Below are positions 8,132 through 15,931 of a stretch of DNA of 25,966 bases, piece after piece (position 1 is the first letter of the stretch; every line of letters starts with the position of its first letter). Where the stretch lies: the NCBI GenBank assembly GCA_903874585.1, contig CAIQSY010000100.1:1-25966 (forward strand). Direction: 5' to 3'. This DNA comes from an uncultured Chlorobiaceae bacterium (GTDB lineage: Bacteria > Bacteroidota > Chlorobiia > Chlorobiales > Chlorobiaceae). The notes under the pieces were generated by a model. The model ran no database searches. It was not told the origin of the DNA and saw only the letters and a program-made list of their open reading frames with translations. The position numbers and the translations under genes were made by a program.

Positions 8132-8602
8132 ATGTTGCGTTACAGTGATCTTGTTCGAAACTGTTTGTCGGATATCAAGGAGCTTTTACCTTGGGAGCTT
8201 CTCGCTCGTATGGAAGCTAATCCGGAGCTTATGATTCTTGATGTGCGTGAACCTTATGAATTTGCAGCTTTGCACATACAAGGTTCGATCAACGTGCCAC
8301 GGGGTGTTCTTGAAACAGCCTGTGAATGGGATTATGAAGAGACTGTTCCCGAACTGGTAATGGCTCGCAAGAAGGAAATTGTTGTTGTCTGCCGTTCTGG
8401 TCACCGTAGTGCTCTTGCGGTCTATAACATGCAGTTGATGGGTTACGAACATGCCATTTCTTTAAAGGCTGGTTTGAGGGGTTGGAATGATTATGAAGAA
8501 CCTCTTTGGAGTAGTTCAGGGGTTATCGTTGATTTTGCTGAAGTCGATGATTATTTTATCTCTAAACTTCGACCTGAACAGAGAGCCCCAAAACATGAGT
8601 AA
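8132..8602 (+). CDS. Single-domain rhodanese-like sulfurtransferase
   Basis: This 156-residue protein has the rhodanese features MILDVREPYEFAALHIQGSINVP (the DVRE-x2-E and HI-x-G segments) and the active-site loop C87-R-S-G-H-R. It ends with the family helix GLRGWNDY and a roughly 40-residue tail that is not part of the core domain. Family members bind sulfane sulfur on the active cysteine and pass it on as a persulfide. Between dsrE2 and tusA this is the known rhd-tusA-dsrE2 relay set, here in the order dsrE2-rhd-tusA. There is no signal peptide, so it acts in the cytoplasm. Confidence 0.88.
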   Translation: MLRYSDLVRNCLSDIKELLPWELLARMEANPELMILDVREPYEFAALHIQGSINVPRGVLETACEWDYEETVPELVMARKKEIVVVCRSGHRSALAVYNMQLMGYEHAISLKAGLRGWNDYEEPLWSSSGVIVDFAEVDDYFISKLRPEQRAPKHE

Positions 8603-8653
8603 AGCTTGAACAATTGAAAAGAATTTTGTAGAACTATAATCAGGAGTGTTGTT

Positions 8654-8890
8654 ATGAGTGAAATTGCAGCCAAGCTGGAGCTAAATTGTGAAGGCTTAAA
8701 TTGCCCTTTACCAATTTTGAAAACCAAAAAAGCTATTGATTCGCTGAACAGTGGCGAGATACTGAAAATGACAGCTACCGATCCAGGTTCTGTTAATGAT
8801 ATGGCTTCATGGGCAAACCGTACAGGAAACGAGTTAGTCGGACACACCGAAGTTGGTAACGTTCATACATTTTATATTAAAAAGAAGTAG
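8654..8890 (+). CDS. tusA: TusA-family sulfur carrier protein
   Basis: This 78-residue protein carries the TusA signature CPLP (C17-P18-L19-P20) in the segment LNCEGLNCPLPILKTKKAI, and ends in a beta-strand FYIKKK. C17 is the expected persulfide-bearing residue. TusA proteins hand sulfur from rhodanese or desulfurase donors to DsrEFH/TusBCD-type acceptors. A clear AGGAG ribosome-binding site lies before the ATG. The 51-bp gap after the rhodanese gene and the 15-bp gap to dsrN suggest one transcript from dsrE2 through dsrN. Confidence 0.92.
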   Translation: MSEIAAKLELNCEGLNCPLPILKTKKAIDSLNSGEILKMTATDPGSVNDMASWANRTGNELVGHTEVGNVHTFYIKKK

Positions 8891-8905
8891 AAGGGATGTA
8901 GTGCT

Positions 8906-10306
8906 GTGAGCAATTTCCCTCGTTTGATGATATCTGCTGCTTGGAAAAGTTCCGGCAAAACCATGATTACTCTTGGTATTTTAAGGTATATTTCAAATCA
9001 GGGAATTGCAGTAAGTAGTTTCAAAAAGGGTCCAGATTATATCGATCCCATGTGGCATAAACTTGCCAGTGGTCATGAATGTTATAATCTTGATCCTTAC
9101 TTGATGGGTGAAAAAGTTTGTCGCAATTCATTCCAGCAGCATATTATTGAAGATCATACAACTCTTGCGCTTGTTGAGGGTAATCATGGGTTGCACGATG
9201 GCGTAGCACTTGATGGATCAGATAGTTCCGCTGGTCTTGCTCAACTTCTTGACTTGCCGGTTTTACTTGTTGTTGATAGTCGCAAGACCAGTAGAGGAGT
9301 TGCTGCACTCGTTATGGGTATGCAGGCTTTGCCTCCATCAGTCAACGTGCAGGGTGTGATATTAAATCATGTCAAAAATGCACGACAAGGTGAGAAGCAG
9401 AAAAAAGCGATTGAGCATTATTGTAAGGTTCCTGTTCTCGGAGTAATTCCTTTTGATTCTGAGCTGATACTGCCAGAAAGACATCTTGGTCTTACGACTG
9501 TTGAGGAGACTTTTGATGCTGAGAGCTTTATTCAGAGAGTTGCTGACAAGGTTATAAGTTGTTGTGATATGCCCGCTATTCAGGAATTGTTTTATAATGC
9601 ACCATTTATGGAGCAACAGCCGGTTGCACATTATGTTGCATCACAAAACAAGACAGCAAGAATAGGAGTTTTCAGAGATGCTGCATTTTGTTTTTACTAT
9701 CCCGAAAATTTACGTGCGTTGCAGTCTCATGGTGCTGAACTTGTTTTTATCAATTCACTTGAGTCGAGTTCATTGCCAGAGGTTGATGCTCTTTATTTAG
9801 GTGGTGGATTTCCTGAGTCCTTTTTTGAGCGGTTAAGTGCAAATGTCGGTCTGTTGTATGATGTTCGTGCAAGGGTAGAGTCGGGTATGCCACTCTATGC
9901 TGAGTGTGGTGGGTTTATTTATCTTTGTAAGAGTGCAGCTTATGGTGGTATCACCTATTCTCTTGCAGGTGTGTTGCCGTTTGATCTTCAATTTGATCAT
10001 AAACCGGCAGGACACGGATATATTGACCTGCGAAGTTCGGTTGATTCAGTCTGGTTTCCTCAACATACTATGCTGAAAGCTCATGAGTTTCATTATTCCA
10101 GAGTTATTTCTCCTGTTGAGCATGGGTCTTATCAGTTTGATGTACTTCGGGGTACTGGTATAACTGGAAAACATGATGGCGCATTGTATCGAAACCTCTT
10201 TGCTTCCTTTGCGCATTTGCATGTAGCAAGTTATCCGCAGTGGGCAACACGATTTGTTGAACTTGCTATGGTTTTCAGGCAGAGTAGCTGTCGGTTTGAG
10301 ATATAA
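8906..10306 (+). CDS. dsrN: DsrN, CobB/CbiA-like glutamine-dependent siroheme amidase
   Basis: This 466-residue protein is built like cobyrinic acid a,c-diamide synthase. The ATP-binding N-terminal domain has the P-loop variant AAWKSSGKTMIT and the segment KKGPDYIDPMWH. The C-terminal class-I glutaminase domain has LYLGGGFPESFF and the nucleophile C334 in YAECGGFIYL, with a late His in HLHVASYPQW. In a dsr cluster this protein is DsrN, which converts siroheme to the siroamide form found in DsrAB. It starts at GTG (8906), with an AAGGGA about ten bases upstream; no ATG is suitably placed. It could in principle serve cobalamin or bacteriochlorophyll-related chemistry, but its position just before dsrC argues for DsrN. 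Confidence 0.9.
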   Translation: MSNFPRLMISAAWKSSGKTMITLGILRYISNQGIAVSSFKKGPDYIDPMWHKLASGHECYNLDPYLMGEKVCRNSFQQHIIEDHTTLALVEGNHGLHDGVALDGSDSSAGLAQLLDLPVLLVVDSRKTSRGVAALVMGMQALPPSVNVQGVILNHVKNARQGEKQKKAIEHYCKVPVLGVIPFDSELILPERHLGLTTVEETFDAESFIQRVADKVISCCDMPAIQELFYNAPFMEQQPVAHYVASQNKTARIGVFRDAAFCFYYPENLRALQSHGAELVFINSLESSSLPEVDALYLGGGFPESFFERLSANVGLLYDVRARVESGMPLYAECGGFIYLCKSAAYGGITYSLAGVLPFDLQFDHKPAGHGYIDLRSSVDSVWFPQHTMLKAHEFHYSRVISPVEHGSYQFDVLRGTGITGKHDGALYRNLFASFAHLHVASYPQWATRFVELAMVFRQSSCRFEI

Positions 10307-10526
10307 GTTTTTTTGCTCAGTAAAGATTCAAACTATTTTATCTGAAAATTTGAAAAATACTATATAAATTATTAACTATACACTCATATACTCTGTTTCT
10401 GTTTTTATAGTTTTTCTGTTTTGTGTCGGTCAACGTTAACGCAACTCAGACGCGTAAAGGGTGCTTTTACAGGTTAATCGTTAAATAATTAATTTATAAC
10501 ATTTAATATACTTAAAGGAGTCAATT
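10307..10526 (+). promoter_or_regulatory. 220-bp AT-rich region upstream of dsrC, likely promoter region
   Basis: This is the largest gap in the dsr cluster and precedes the most heavily needed genes. It holds a near-palindrome GTCAACGTTAAC (10429-10440, one mismatched pair), a short hairpin-like GTAAA...TTTAC (10454-10469), and a TATAAC (10495-10500) without a good -35 partner. There is no terminator hairpin after dsrN. A promoter for dsrCAB is expected here, but I cannot place it exactly. Confidence 0.4.
10514..10520 (+). promoter_or_regulatory. Strong ribosome-binding site of dsrC
   Basis: AAAGGAG ends six bases before the ATG at 10527. Together with the dsrA site it is among the strongest Shine-Dalgarno sequences in the window, fitting high expression of DsrC. 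Confidence 0.8.
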
Positions 10527-10862
10527 ATGGCTATTGATATCAATGGCATTCATTGTGAAACAGATGAAAACGGATACCTTGTCAATCTTGAGGATTGGTC
10601 AGAAGATGTTGCAAGCGTTTTAGCTGAAGGCGAAGAGATTGAACTGGACGAGGCACATTGGGATATAGTCAAGTTTCTCAGACATTATTATCAGGAGTAT
10701 CAGATTGCTCCTGCTGTAAAAGTGCTGACCAAAGCTGTTGCTGCGGAGAAAGGTATGGATAAGAAAACAGCATCAGAGTTTCTCTATGGTCTTTTCCCGA
10801 AAGGTCCAAGTTTACAGGCCTGTAAGATTGCGGGATTGCCAAAACCTACCGGTTGTGTTTAA
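10527..10862 (+). CDS. dsrC: DsrC sulfur-carrier protein
   Basis: This 111-residue protein ends in the DsrC signature LQACKIAGLPKPTGCV, with both redox cysteines present: C99 and the penultimate C110, on the mobile C-terminal arm. The pair separates true DsrC from the one-cysteine TusE. The body also matches, including LRHYYQEYQIAPAVKVLTKAV. In sulfur oxidation DsrC carries sulfur delivered by DsrEFH, presents it to DsrAB, and the resulting disulfide or trisulfide state is handled by DsrMKJOP (DsrK in particular). It lies 54 bp before dsrA and has a strong ribosome-binding site. Confidence 0.97.
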   Translation: MAIDINGIHCETDENGYLVNLEDWSEDVASVLAEGEEIELDEAHWDIVKFLRHYYQEYQIAPAVKVLTKAVAAEKGMDKKTASEFLYGLFPKGPSLQACKIAGLPKPTGCV

Positions 10863-10903
10863 AAGATTGAAAAAGGTTTGCTGATCCCAATTTACTGTGA
10901 ATC

Positions 10904-10912
10904 AAAGGAGGT
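10904..10912 (+). promoter_or_regulatory. Strong ribosome-binding site that fixes the dsrA start
   Basis: AAAGGAGGT is placed ideally for the ATG at 10917. The frame is open further upstream to a TTG at 10878, but that codon has no ribosome-binding site and would put this sequence inside the gene. The start at 10917 is therefore preferred. Confidence 0.85.
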
Positions 10913-10916
10913 AATA

Positions 10917-12170
10917 ATGGAAGGCGCTCAAAAGGCAGCTTCAGAGGAAGTAGTACGCGATAATAATGGTGGTTCGAATGGAGACGGAAAGTTTCTTAAT
11001 CCGACACCAATGCTTGATGAACTCGAAAAAGGTCCATGGCCAAGCTTTATCTCTGGGTTCAAAGAGCTTGCAGAAAGAACTGAAAATCCTATGTTGCGTG
11101 GGGTTATGGATCAGCTTGAGTATTCCTACAATACAAAGATGGGATACTGGAAAGGTGGTTTAGTGACTGTTGATGGTTATGGTGCCGGTGTTATTACTCG
11201 TTACTCCATGATCAAGGATAAATTTCCTGAAGCGACTGAGTTCCATACTATGCGTATTCAGCCAGCCCCAGGTCTTCACTACAATACAGAAATGTTGCGT
11301 GGTCTTTGTGATACGTGGGAAAAATTTGGTAGTGGTATTATTACGCTTCACGGTCAGACTGGCGACATCATGCTTCAGGGTATTGTGCAGGATAAAGTGC
11401 AAGCCTGTTTTGATGAGTTGAACCAGAACGGATGGGATCTTGGTGGTGCAGGCGCTGGTGTTCGTACAGCAGTTTCATGTATTGGTCCAGGTCGTTGCGA
11501 AAATGCTTGTTACGATAATCTCGAAGCTCATCTACAGATTTTAAAACATTTCATCGGACCTCTCCATCGTCCTGAATGGAACTATAAAATCAAGTTTAAA
11601 TTCTCAGCATGTCCTAATGATTGCACGAACGCTATTATGCGTTCGGATTTAGCGGTTATTGGTACATGGAAAGACTCTATCCAGATTGAACCAGAAGAGG
11701 TTAAAGCATGGATTGCAGAGAAAGGTATGGATGCGCTTGTTAATCAAGTGCTGAATCTTTGTCCGACTCATGCAATATCCCTCAAGGATGGTGAGATGGT
11801 TATTGATAGTCAGGATTGTGTACGTTGTATGCACTGCTTGAATGCTATGCCAAAAGCTTTGTCGCCAGGTAAAGAACGTGGAATATCGCTGTTGATGGGT
11901 GGTAAAAATACACTTAAGGTTGGCGTCAATATGGGTTCGCTGATTATTCCATTTATGAAAATGGAAACTGATGAAGATAGAGAAGAGTTTATCGAACTGG
12001 TCGAAGAGATTATTGATTGGTGGGATGATAATGGTCTTGATCATGAGCGTATTGGTGAAACCATTGAACGAGTCGGTTTGAAGCAGTTTATTGAGGGCGT
12101 TGGGCTCGATGTGGATATTAATATGGTTACAAGGCCACGTGATAATCCATATTTCAAGGCTAAGTACTGA
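10917..12170 (+). CDS. dsrA: DsrA, dissimilatory sulfite reductase alpha subunit (oxidative type)
   Basis: From the ATG at 10917 the protein has 417 residues. The siroheme-[4Fe-4S] ligands are C188-x5-C194 (CIGPGRC) and C232-x3-C236 (CPNDC). The inserted ferredoxin domain has C282 (CPTHAI) and C301-x2-C304-x2-C307. The N-terminal part carries the DsrA segments MLRGVMDQLEYSYNTKMGYW and IITLHGQTGDIM. With DsrB it forms the cytoplasmic alpha2beta2 enzyme, which in sulfur oxidisers works in reverse, releasing sulfite from DsrC-bound sulfur. The dsrL and dsrEFH neighbours indicate the oxidative direction. A 94-bp gap separates it from dsrB, longer than most in the cluster. Confidence 0.97.
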   Translation: MEGAQKAASEEVVRDNNGGSNGDGKFLNPTPMLDELEKGPWPSFISGFKELAERTENPMLRGVMDQLEYSYNTKMGYWKGGLVTVDGYGAGVITRYSMIKDKFPEATEFHTMRIQPAPGLHYNTEMLRGLCDTWEKFGSGIITLHGQTGDIMLQGIVQDKVQACFDELNQNGWDLGGAGAGVRTAVSCIGPGRCENACYDNLEAHLQILKHFIGPLHRPEWNYKIKFKFSACPNDCTNAIMRSDLAVIGTWKDSIQIEPEEVKAWIAEKGMDALVNQVLNLCPTHAISLKDGEMVIDSQDCVRCMHCLNAMPKALSPGKERGISLLMGGKNTLKVGVNMGSLIIPFMKMETDEDREEFIELVEEIIDWWDDNGLDHERIGETIERVGLKQFIEGVGLDVDINMVTRPRDNPYFKAKY

Positions 12171-12264
12171 TCTGAAAGGCTACTGTATTTATTGAAATGC
12201 AACACTCTTGATGAGGCGATAGTATCCCTCAGAAGCAAGGAAAAATACTAAGGAATCAAACACT

Positions 12265-13344
12265 ATGAGCAGTCCTGAAACTAAGTGGAAAACCATTGAA
12301 TCGGGGCCTCACTCCTACGAAGAGGCTTTACATCCGGTTGTAAGAAAGAATTACGGGAAATGGAAATATCATGAAATTCCCAAACCGGGGGTTTTAAAAC
12401 ACGTTGCATTAAGTGGCGATGCTATCTACACAGTTCGTGCAGGAACTCCTCGGCAGGATACTGTAGATATGGTTCGTCGTCTTTGTGATATTGCCGACAA
12501 ATATTGTGATGGATATCTCCGTTTTACAGTGAGGAACAATGTTGAGTTTCTAACGCCGAATGAAGCCAATATCGAACCAATGATAACGGAGCTTGAGGCG
12601 ATGGGTTTTCCTGTTGGCGGAACTGGTTCCTGTGTCTCTGCTGTGTCGCACACACAAGGCTGGCTTCATTGCGATATTCCCGCTACCGATGCTTCTGGCG
12701 TTGTAAAATCCATGATGGATACAGTGTATCATGAGTTTAAGGATATGAAGATGCCTAACAAGGTTCGTCTTTCCACTTCTTGCTGCTCAATTAACTGTGG
12801 TGGTCAGGCCGATATTGCTGTTGTGATTAAGCATACTCGTCCTCCACGTATTAACCATGAGAATCTGGCAACTATCTGTGAGTTACCCAAGGCAGTTGCT
12901 CGTTGCCCTGTTGCTGCTATACGTCCGACTGTTATCAATGGCAAGAAAACTCTCATGGTAGATGAGGAGAAATGTATCTGTTGCGGTGCCTGCTTTGGTG
13001 CTTGCCCTGCCATGGAAATTAACCATCCGGAACATTCAAAATTTGCGGTATGGGTTGGTGGTAAAAACAGTAATGCGCGCACGAAGCCTTCGACAATGAG
13101 TATTGTTGCTCATAATTTACCAAATAACCCTCCACGTTGGCCTGAAGTAACCGATGTGCTTGGAAGGATTCTTACAGCATACAAAGCGGGTGGGCGCCCC
13201 TGGGAAAGAGTTGGGGAGTGGATTAACCGAATTGGCTGGAAGCGCTTCTTTGAAGAAACAGGATTGAAGTTTGATGATGATATGATTGATAGTTACCGTC
13301 ACGCAAGGACGACTTTCAATCAGTCTGCCCATGTTCGCTTTTAG
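12265..13344 (+). CDS. dsrB: DsrB, dissimilatory sulfite reductase beta subunit
   Basis: This 359-residue partner of DsrA shows GGTGSCVSAVSHTQGWLHCD, typical of DsrB. It has the siroheme-cluster type cysteines C173, C174 and C178 (SCCSINCGG) and C214 (ARCPVAAI). Its ferredoxin domain carries C237-x2-C240-x2-C243-x3-C247 (CICCGACFGACP). The domain order (paired sulfite-reductase ferredoxin-like half, catalytic half, inserted ferredoxin) matches the family. It is followed 19 bp later by dsrL, with a TAGGAGA ribosome-binding site in between, so dsrB and dsrL are surely co-transcribed. Confidence 0.97.
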   Translation: MSSPETKWKTIESGPHSYEEALHPVVRKNYGKWKYHEIPKPGVLKHVALSGDAIYTVRAGTPRQDTVDMVRRLCDIADKYCDGYLRFTVRNNVEFLTPNEANIEPMITELEAMGFPVGGTGSCVSAVSHTQGWLHCDIPATDASGVVKSMMDTVYHEFKDMKMPNKVRLSTSCCSINCGGQADIAVVIKHTRPPRINHENLATICELPKAVARCPVAAIRPTVINGKKTLMVDEEKCICCGACFGACPAMEINHPEHSKFAVWVGGKNSNARTKPSTMSIVAHNLPNNPPRWPEVTDVLGRILTAYKAGGRPWERVGEWINRIGWKRFFEETGLKFDDDMIDSYRHARTTFNQSAHVRF

Positions 13345-13363
13345 ACCTTATAGGAGATAATTC

Positions 13364-15103
13364 ATGAAGGGAGAATCAAATCCAGTTCTCGATTTTGCAA
13401 CATCATACGTTTTCCCAAAATTCAGTGAACAGAAGGGAACTGATAAGATTGTTGCATTTGGAGACCATAGTCACAAATGTCCGGTGTATGTTCCACAGAC
13501 TGCGCCTTGTTCGGCGGAGTGTCCTGCGGGTGAAAATATTCGGGGGTATCACCGTTTTCTGAATGGTACCGAAAAATCTGAAAACCCATGGAAATCAGCA
13601 TGGGAAACCTTGGTAGATGCAAATCCATTTCCTGCTGTTATGGGCAGGATTTGTCCACATCCATGTCAAGGCGCATGTAATCGTCAGTTTCACGATCAAA
13701 GTGTGGCGATTAATGCTGTTGAGCAGGCAATAGGTAATTATGGTATTGAGGAAGGTTTGCAGTTGCCTGGACCAGGTGCAGATACTGGTAAAAAAGTTGC
13801 GGTTATTGGCGGTGGTCCTGCCGGTCTTTCAGCAGCCTATCAGCTTCGCCGTAAAGGTCATGCAGTTACCATTTATGATGCTAATGCAAAACTTGGTGGT
13901 ATGGTGCTTTATGGCATTATGGGATATCGAGTCGATCGTTCTGTTTTAGAAAAAGAAATTCAGCGGATTGTTGATCTTGGTGTTGAAACCAAGATGGGTG
14001 TTTGCGTTGGAAAAGATATTGCGCTGGAGCAGCTTGAAGCTCAGTATGATGCTGTTTTTGTTGGTGTTGGAGCGCAAGTTGGTAGAGGGCTGCCAGTACA
14101 GGGTGCAGCAGAAACTCCAGGAGTTACTAACGCGATTGATTTTCTGAGAAACTACGAGGTTCAGGGTGATGATATTGCTATTGGCAAAAAAGTGCTTGTT
14201 ATTGGTGACGGTAATGTCGCTATGGACGTGGCACGTCTTGCCCTTCGGCTTGGCTCTGAAGCAGCAGTAGTTGCTGGTGTTCCAAGAGAAGAGATGGCAT
14301 GTTTCCAGATTGAATTTGATGATGCTGCACGGGAAGGTGCTATTATGCACTATATGACAGGAGGTATTGAACTTGTCAAAGGTGAAGATGGTTCGCTGAA
14401 AGGGTTACAGTGTGCTAAAATGGTGAAGAAAGCTAAAGGTGAAGATGGCTGGAATTCGCCTATTCCGTTTTTTAGATATAAGAATAGTGAAGAGACATTT
14501 GTGATTGAGGCAGATATGATTGTTGCTGCTATTGGGCAGACAACCAATATGCAAGGTTTGGAATCAGTCGTTAATGGTGCTCCATGGTTGCGTGTTGATC
14601 GTTATTATCGTCTTGCAGGCAAAGAGAATGTTTTTGGTGGTGGTGATGCTATTAAAGTTGATCTTATTACCACGGCTGTTGGGCATGGACGTAAAGCTGC
14701 AGCATCGATCGATGCGTTCCTTAAAGGAGAGCCAATGCCTGAGCAGGGTTATCGTGAAGTAACGAAAGTCAGCAAGCAGGATGTTCTCTATTTTTTACCA
14801 TCAGAGCCGGCGACGAGAAAAACTATTGAGCTTGAAGAAGTAGTAGGTAATCATGATGAGCTGCTTGTTGCGCTTGATCAAGAGCAGGCAAAGGCAGAAT
14901 CTGCACGTTGTATGAGCTGTGGGTTGTGTTTTGACTGTAAGCAGTGCGTCTCGTTCTGTCCACAAGAAGCTATTACAAGATTTAGGGATAATCCATCGGG
15001 TGAGGTCGTCTATACCAATTATTCTAAATGCGTAGGCTGTCATCTCTGTTCATTGGTATGCCCATCAGGGTATATTCAGATGGGCATGGGAGATGGTTTG
15101 TAA
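13364..15103 (+). CDS. dsrL: DsrL, iron-sulfur flavoprotein NAD(P)H oxidoreductase of the Dsr pathway
   Basis: This 579-residue protein has the plan of the glutamate synthase small subunit. The N-terminal iron-sulfur domain has two cysteine groups (APCSAECPAG and RICPHPCQGACNRQF). The FAD-binding motif GGGPAG begins at G149, and the NAD(P)H-binding motif GDGNVAMDVAR near G281. At the C-terminus a two-cluster ferredoxin region runs from C516 (CMSCGLCFDCKQCVSFCP) to CVGCHLCSLVCP. DsrL is the physiological electron partner of oxidative DsrAB and couples it to the NAD(P)H pool. Its presence is a marker of the sulfur-oxidising rather than sulfate-reducing direction. It follows dsrB by 19 bp, and dsrU follows after 43 bp. 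Confidence 0.95.
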   Translation: MKGESNPVLDFATSYVFPKFSEQKGTDKIVAFGDHSHKCPVYVPQTAPCSAECPAGENIRGYHRFLNGTEKSENPWKSAWETLVDANPFPAVMGRICPHPCQGACNRQFHDQSVAINAVEQAIGNYGIEEGLQLPGPGADTGKKVAVIGGGPAGLSAAYQLRRKGHAVTIYDANAKLGGMVLYGIMGYRVDRSVLEKEIQRIVDLGVETKMGVCVGKDIALEQLEAQYDAVFVGVGAQVGRGLPVQGAAETPGVTNAIDFLRNYEVQGDDIAIGKKVLVIGDGNVAMDVARLALRLGSEAAVVAGVPREEMACFQIEFDDAAREGAIMHYMTGGIELVKGEDGSLKGLQCAKMVKKAKGEDGWNSPIPFFRYKNSEETFVIEADMIVAAIGQTTNMQGLESVVNGAPWLRVDRYYRLAGKENVFGGGDAIKVDLITTAVGHGRKAAASIDAFLKGEPMPEQGYREVTKVSKQDVLYFLPSEPATRKTIELEEVVGNHDELLVALDQEQAKAESARCMSCGLCFDCKQCVSFCPQEAITRFRDNPSGEVVYTNYSKCVGCHLCSLVCPSGYIQMGMGDGL

Positions 15104-15146
15104 GCACGAGAATAAGCAACCATGAAAACAAGGAGATAAAGTATTT

Positions 15147-15518
15147 ATGTCTCAAGATGTTATACTTCAGGTGGAAAAGGCAATTGCAGGTTCTCGGAAG
15201 TGGGCTGAAACAGGCTGGTCTGTAAAATTTGGACCTCGCCGTGTAGAAGTGTCATCGCTTAAAGAGGCACAGGCACTTCCGAAAAATTTCATCTATCGGC
15301 AGGAAGCTATCAATTATTGGAATCAGGCAAATCTTACCGGCAACGAAGCTGCAGATTCGGGAGAGAAAGCTTTAGCGGCTCTTAAGAATAATAATGTCGC
15401 CGTTGCTGTTGATTCTCTTTATTTTTGCCAATTTATTGAAAAACCATTTGCAGAGAGTTCAAAGACATGGTTACCTCTTTATGAGACATTTCAGAAGAAG
15501 CGTGCCGAACTATCGTAG
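15147..15518 (+). CDS. dsrU: DsrU, conserved protein of unknown function in the green sulfur bacterial dsr cluster
   Basis: This 123-residue soluble protein sits where green sulfur bacteria have dsrU, between dsrL and dsrE. I recognise no catalytic motif. It has no signal peptide or membrane helix, is mostly helical in character, and has a single cysteine, C94 in SLYFCQFIEKPF. The N-terminal segment KWAETGWSVKFGPRRVEVSSL looks like a small beta-hairpin after a helix. An AAGGAGA ribosome-binding site lies ten bases before the ATG. The stop codon TAG (15516-15518) lies within the stem of an intrinsic terminator. The gene name rests on synteny and the function is unknown. Confidence 0.8.
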   Translation: MSQDVILQVEKAIAGSRKWAETGWSVKFGPRRVEVSSLKEAQALPKNFIYRQEAINYWNQANLTGNEAADSGEKALAALKNNNVAVAVDSLYFCQFIEKPFAESSKTWLPLYETFQKKRAELS

Positions 15519-15539
15519 TTCGGCAGTGCTGTTTTTTTT
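15499..15539 (+). terminator. Intrinsic terminator overlapping the 3' end of dsrU
   Basis: TGCCGAACTA (15503-15512) pairs perfectly with TAGTTCGGCA (15516-15525) around a 3-nt TCG loop. Past a small internal bulge the stem extends by AGC (15499-15501) with GCT (15528-15530). Eight T residues follow at 15532-15539. This is a textbook Rho-independent terminator. Its left arm is the last coding codons of dsrU, and the stop codon is the start of the right arm. It lies in mid-cluster, with dsrE starting 27 bp after the T-run. Confidence 0.88.
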
Positions 15540-15566
15540 CAGAAATCTTAAATAAACTGACCGACA

Positions 15567-15926
15567 GTGAAAATAGGAATTTTACTTAAGGAAGGACCGT
15601 ACAACCATCAAGCATCTGATACAGCATTTAAGTTTGCTGAAGCTGCTATTGCCAAAGGTCATACGGTTGACGCGGTTTTTCTCTATAATGATGGAGTTAC
15701 CAATGTTACGAAGCTTATGGATCCACCCCAGGATGACCGCAATATATCTGCGCGTTGGAGTGAGTTAAGCCAAAAACATGGAGTAGAAATTTTGGCTTGT
15801 ATAGCTGCATCGAAACGTCGAGGTATTAATGACGATGTTTTGGTACAGGGTACTGCAATTACAGGTCTTGGTACTCTGACAGACATTGCTATTCGTAATG
15901 ATAGACTCGTAACCTTTGGAGATTGA
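15567..15926 (+). CDS. dsrE: DsrE sulfurtransferase subunit
   Basis: This 119-residue protein begins MKIGILLKEGPYNHQASDTA, the DsrE/TusD opening strand and helix. C78, in GVEILACIAASKRRG, is at the same number as the active persulfide cysteine known from Allochromatium vinosum DsrE. The end, GLGTLTDIAIRNDRLVTFGD, also fits the family. It forms the DsrE2F2H2 hexamer with the next two genes and passes sulfur to DsrC. The start is GTG at 15567, and I see no clear ribosome-binding site. It lies just downstream of the terminator at the dsrU end, so expression requires readthrough or a promoter inside dsrU. Confidence 0.95.
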   Translation: MKIGILLKEGPYNHQASDTAFKFAEAAIAKGHTVDAVFLYNDGVTNVTKLMDPPQDDRNISARWSELSQKHGVEILACIAASKRRGINDDVLVQGTAITGLGTLTDIAIRNDRLVTFGD

Positions 15927-15931
15927 TACTT

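Noticed and set aside
10294..10333. GTTTGA...TCAAAC inverted repeat at the end of dsrN
   Set aside because: Only six pairs across 28 bases, and the T-run lies inside the loop rather than after the stem.
10527..10862. TusE instead of DsrC
   Set aside because: Both C-terminal cysteines (C99 and C110) are present; TusE has only the last one.
10878..10916. Upstream in-frame extension of dsrA from a TTG codon
   Set aside because: It would place a perfect ribosome-binding site inside the gene; the ATG at 10917 is better and the extra residues do not look like DsrA.
15122..15139. Five-codon open frame (ATG to TAA) just before dsrU, covering its ribosome-binding site
   Set aside because: It has no ribosome-binding site of its own and such a short frame is expected by chance.
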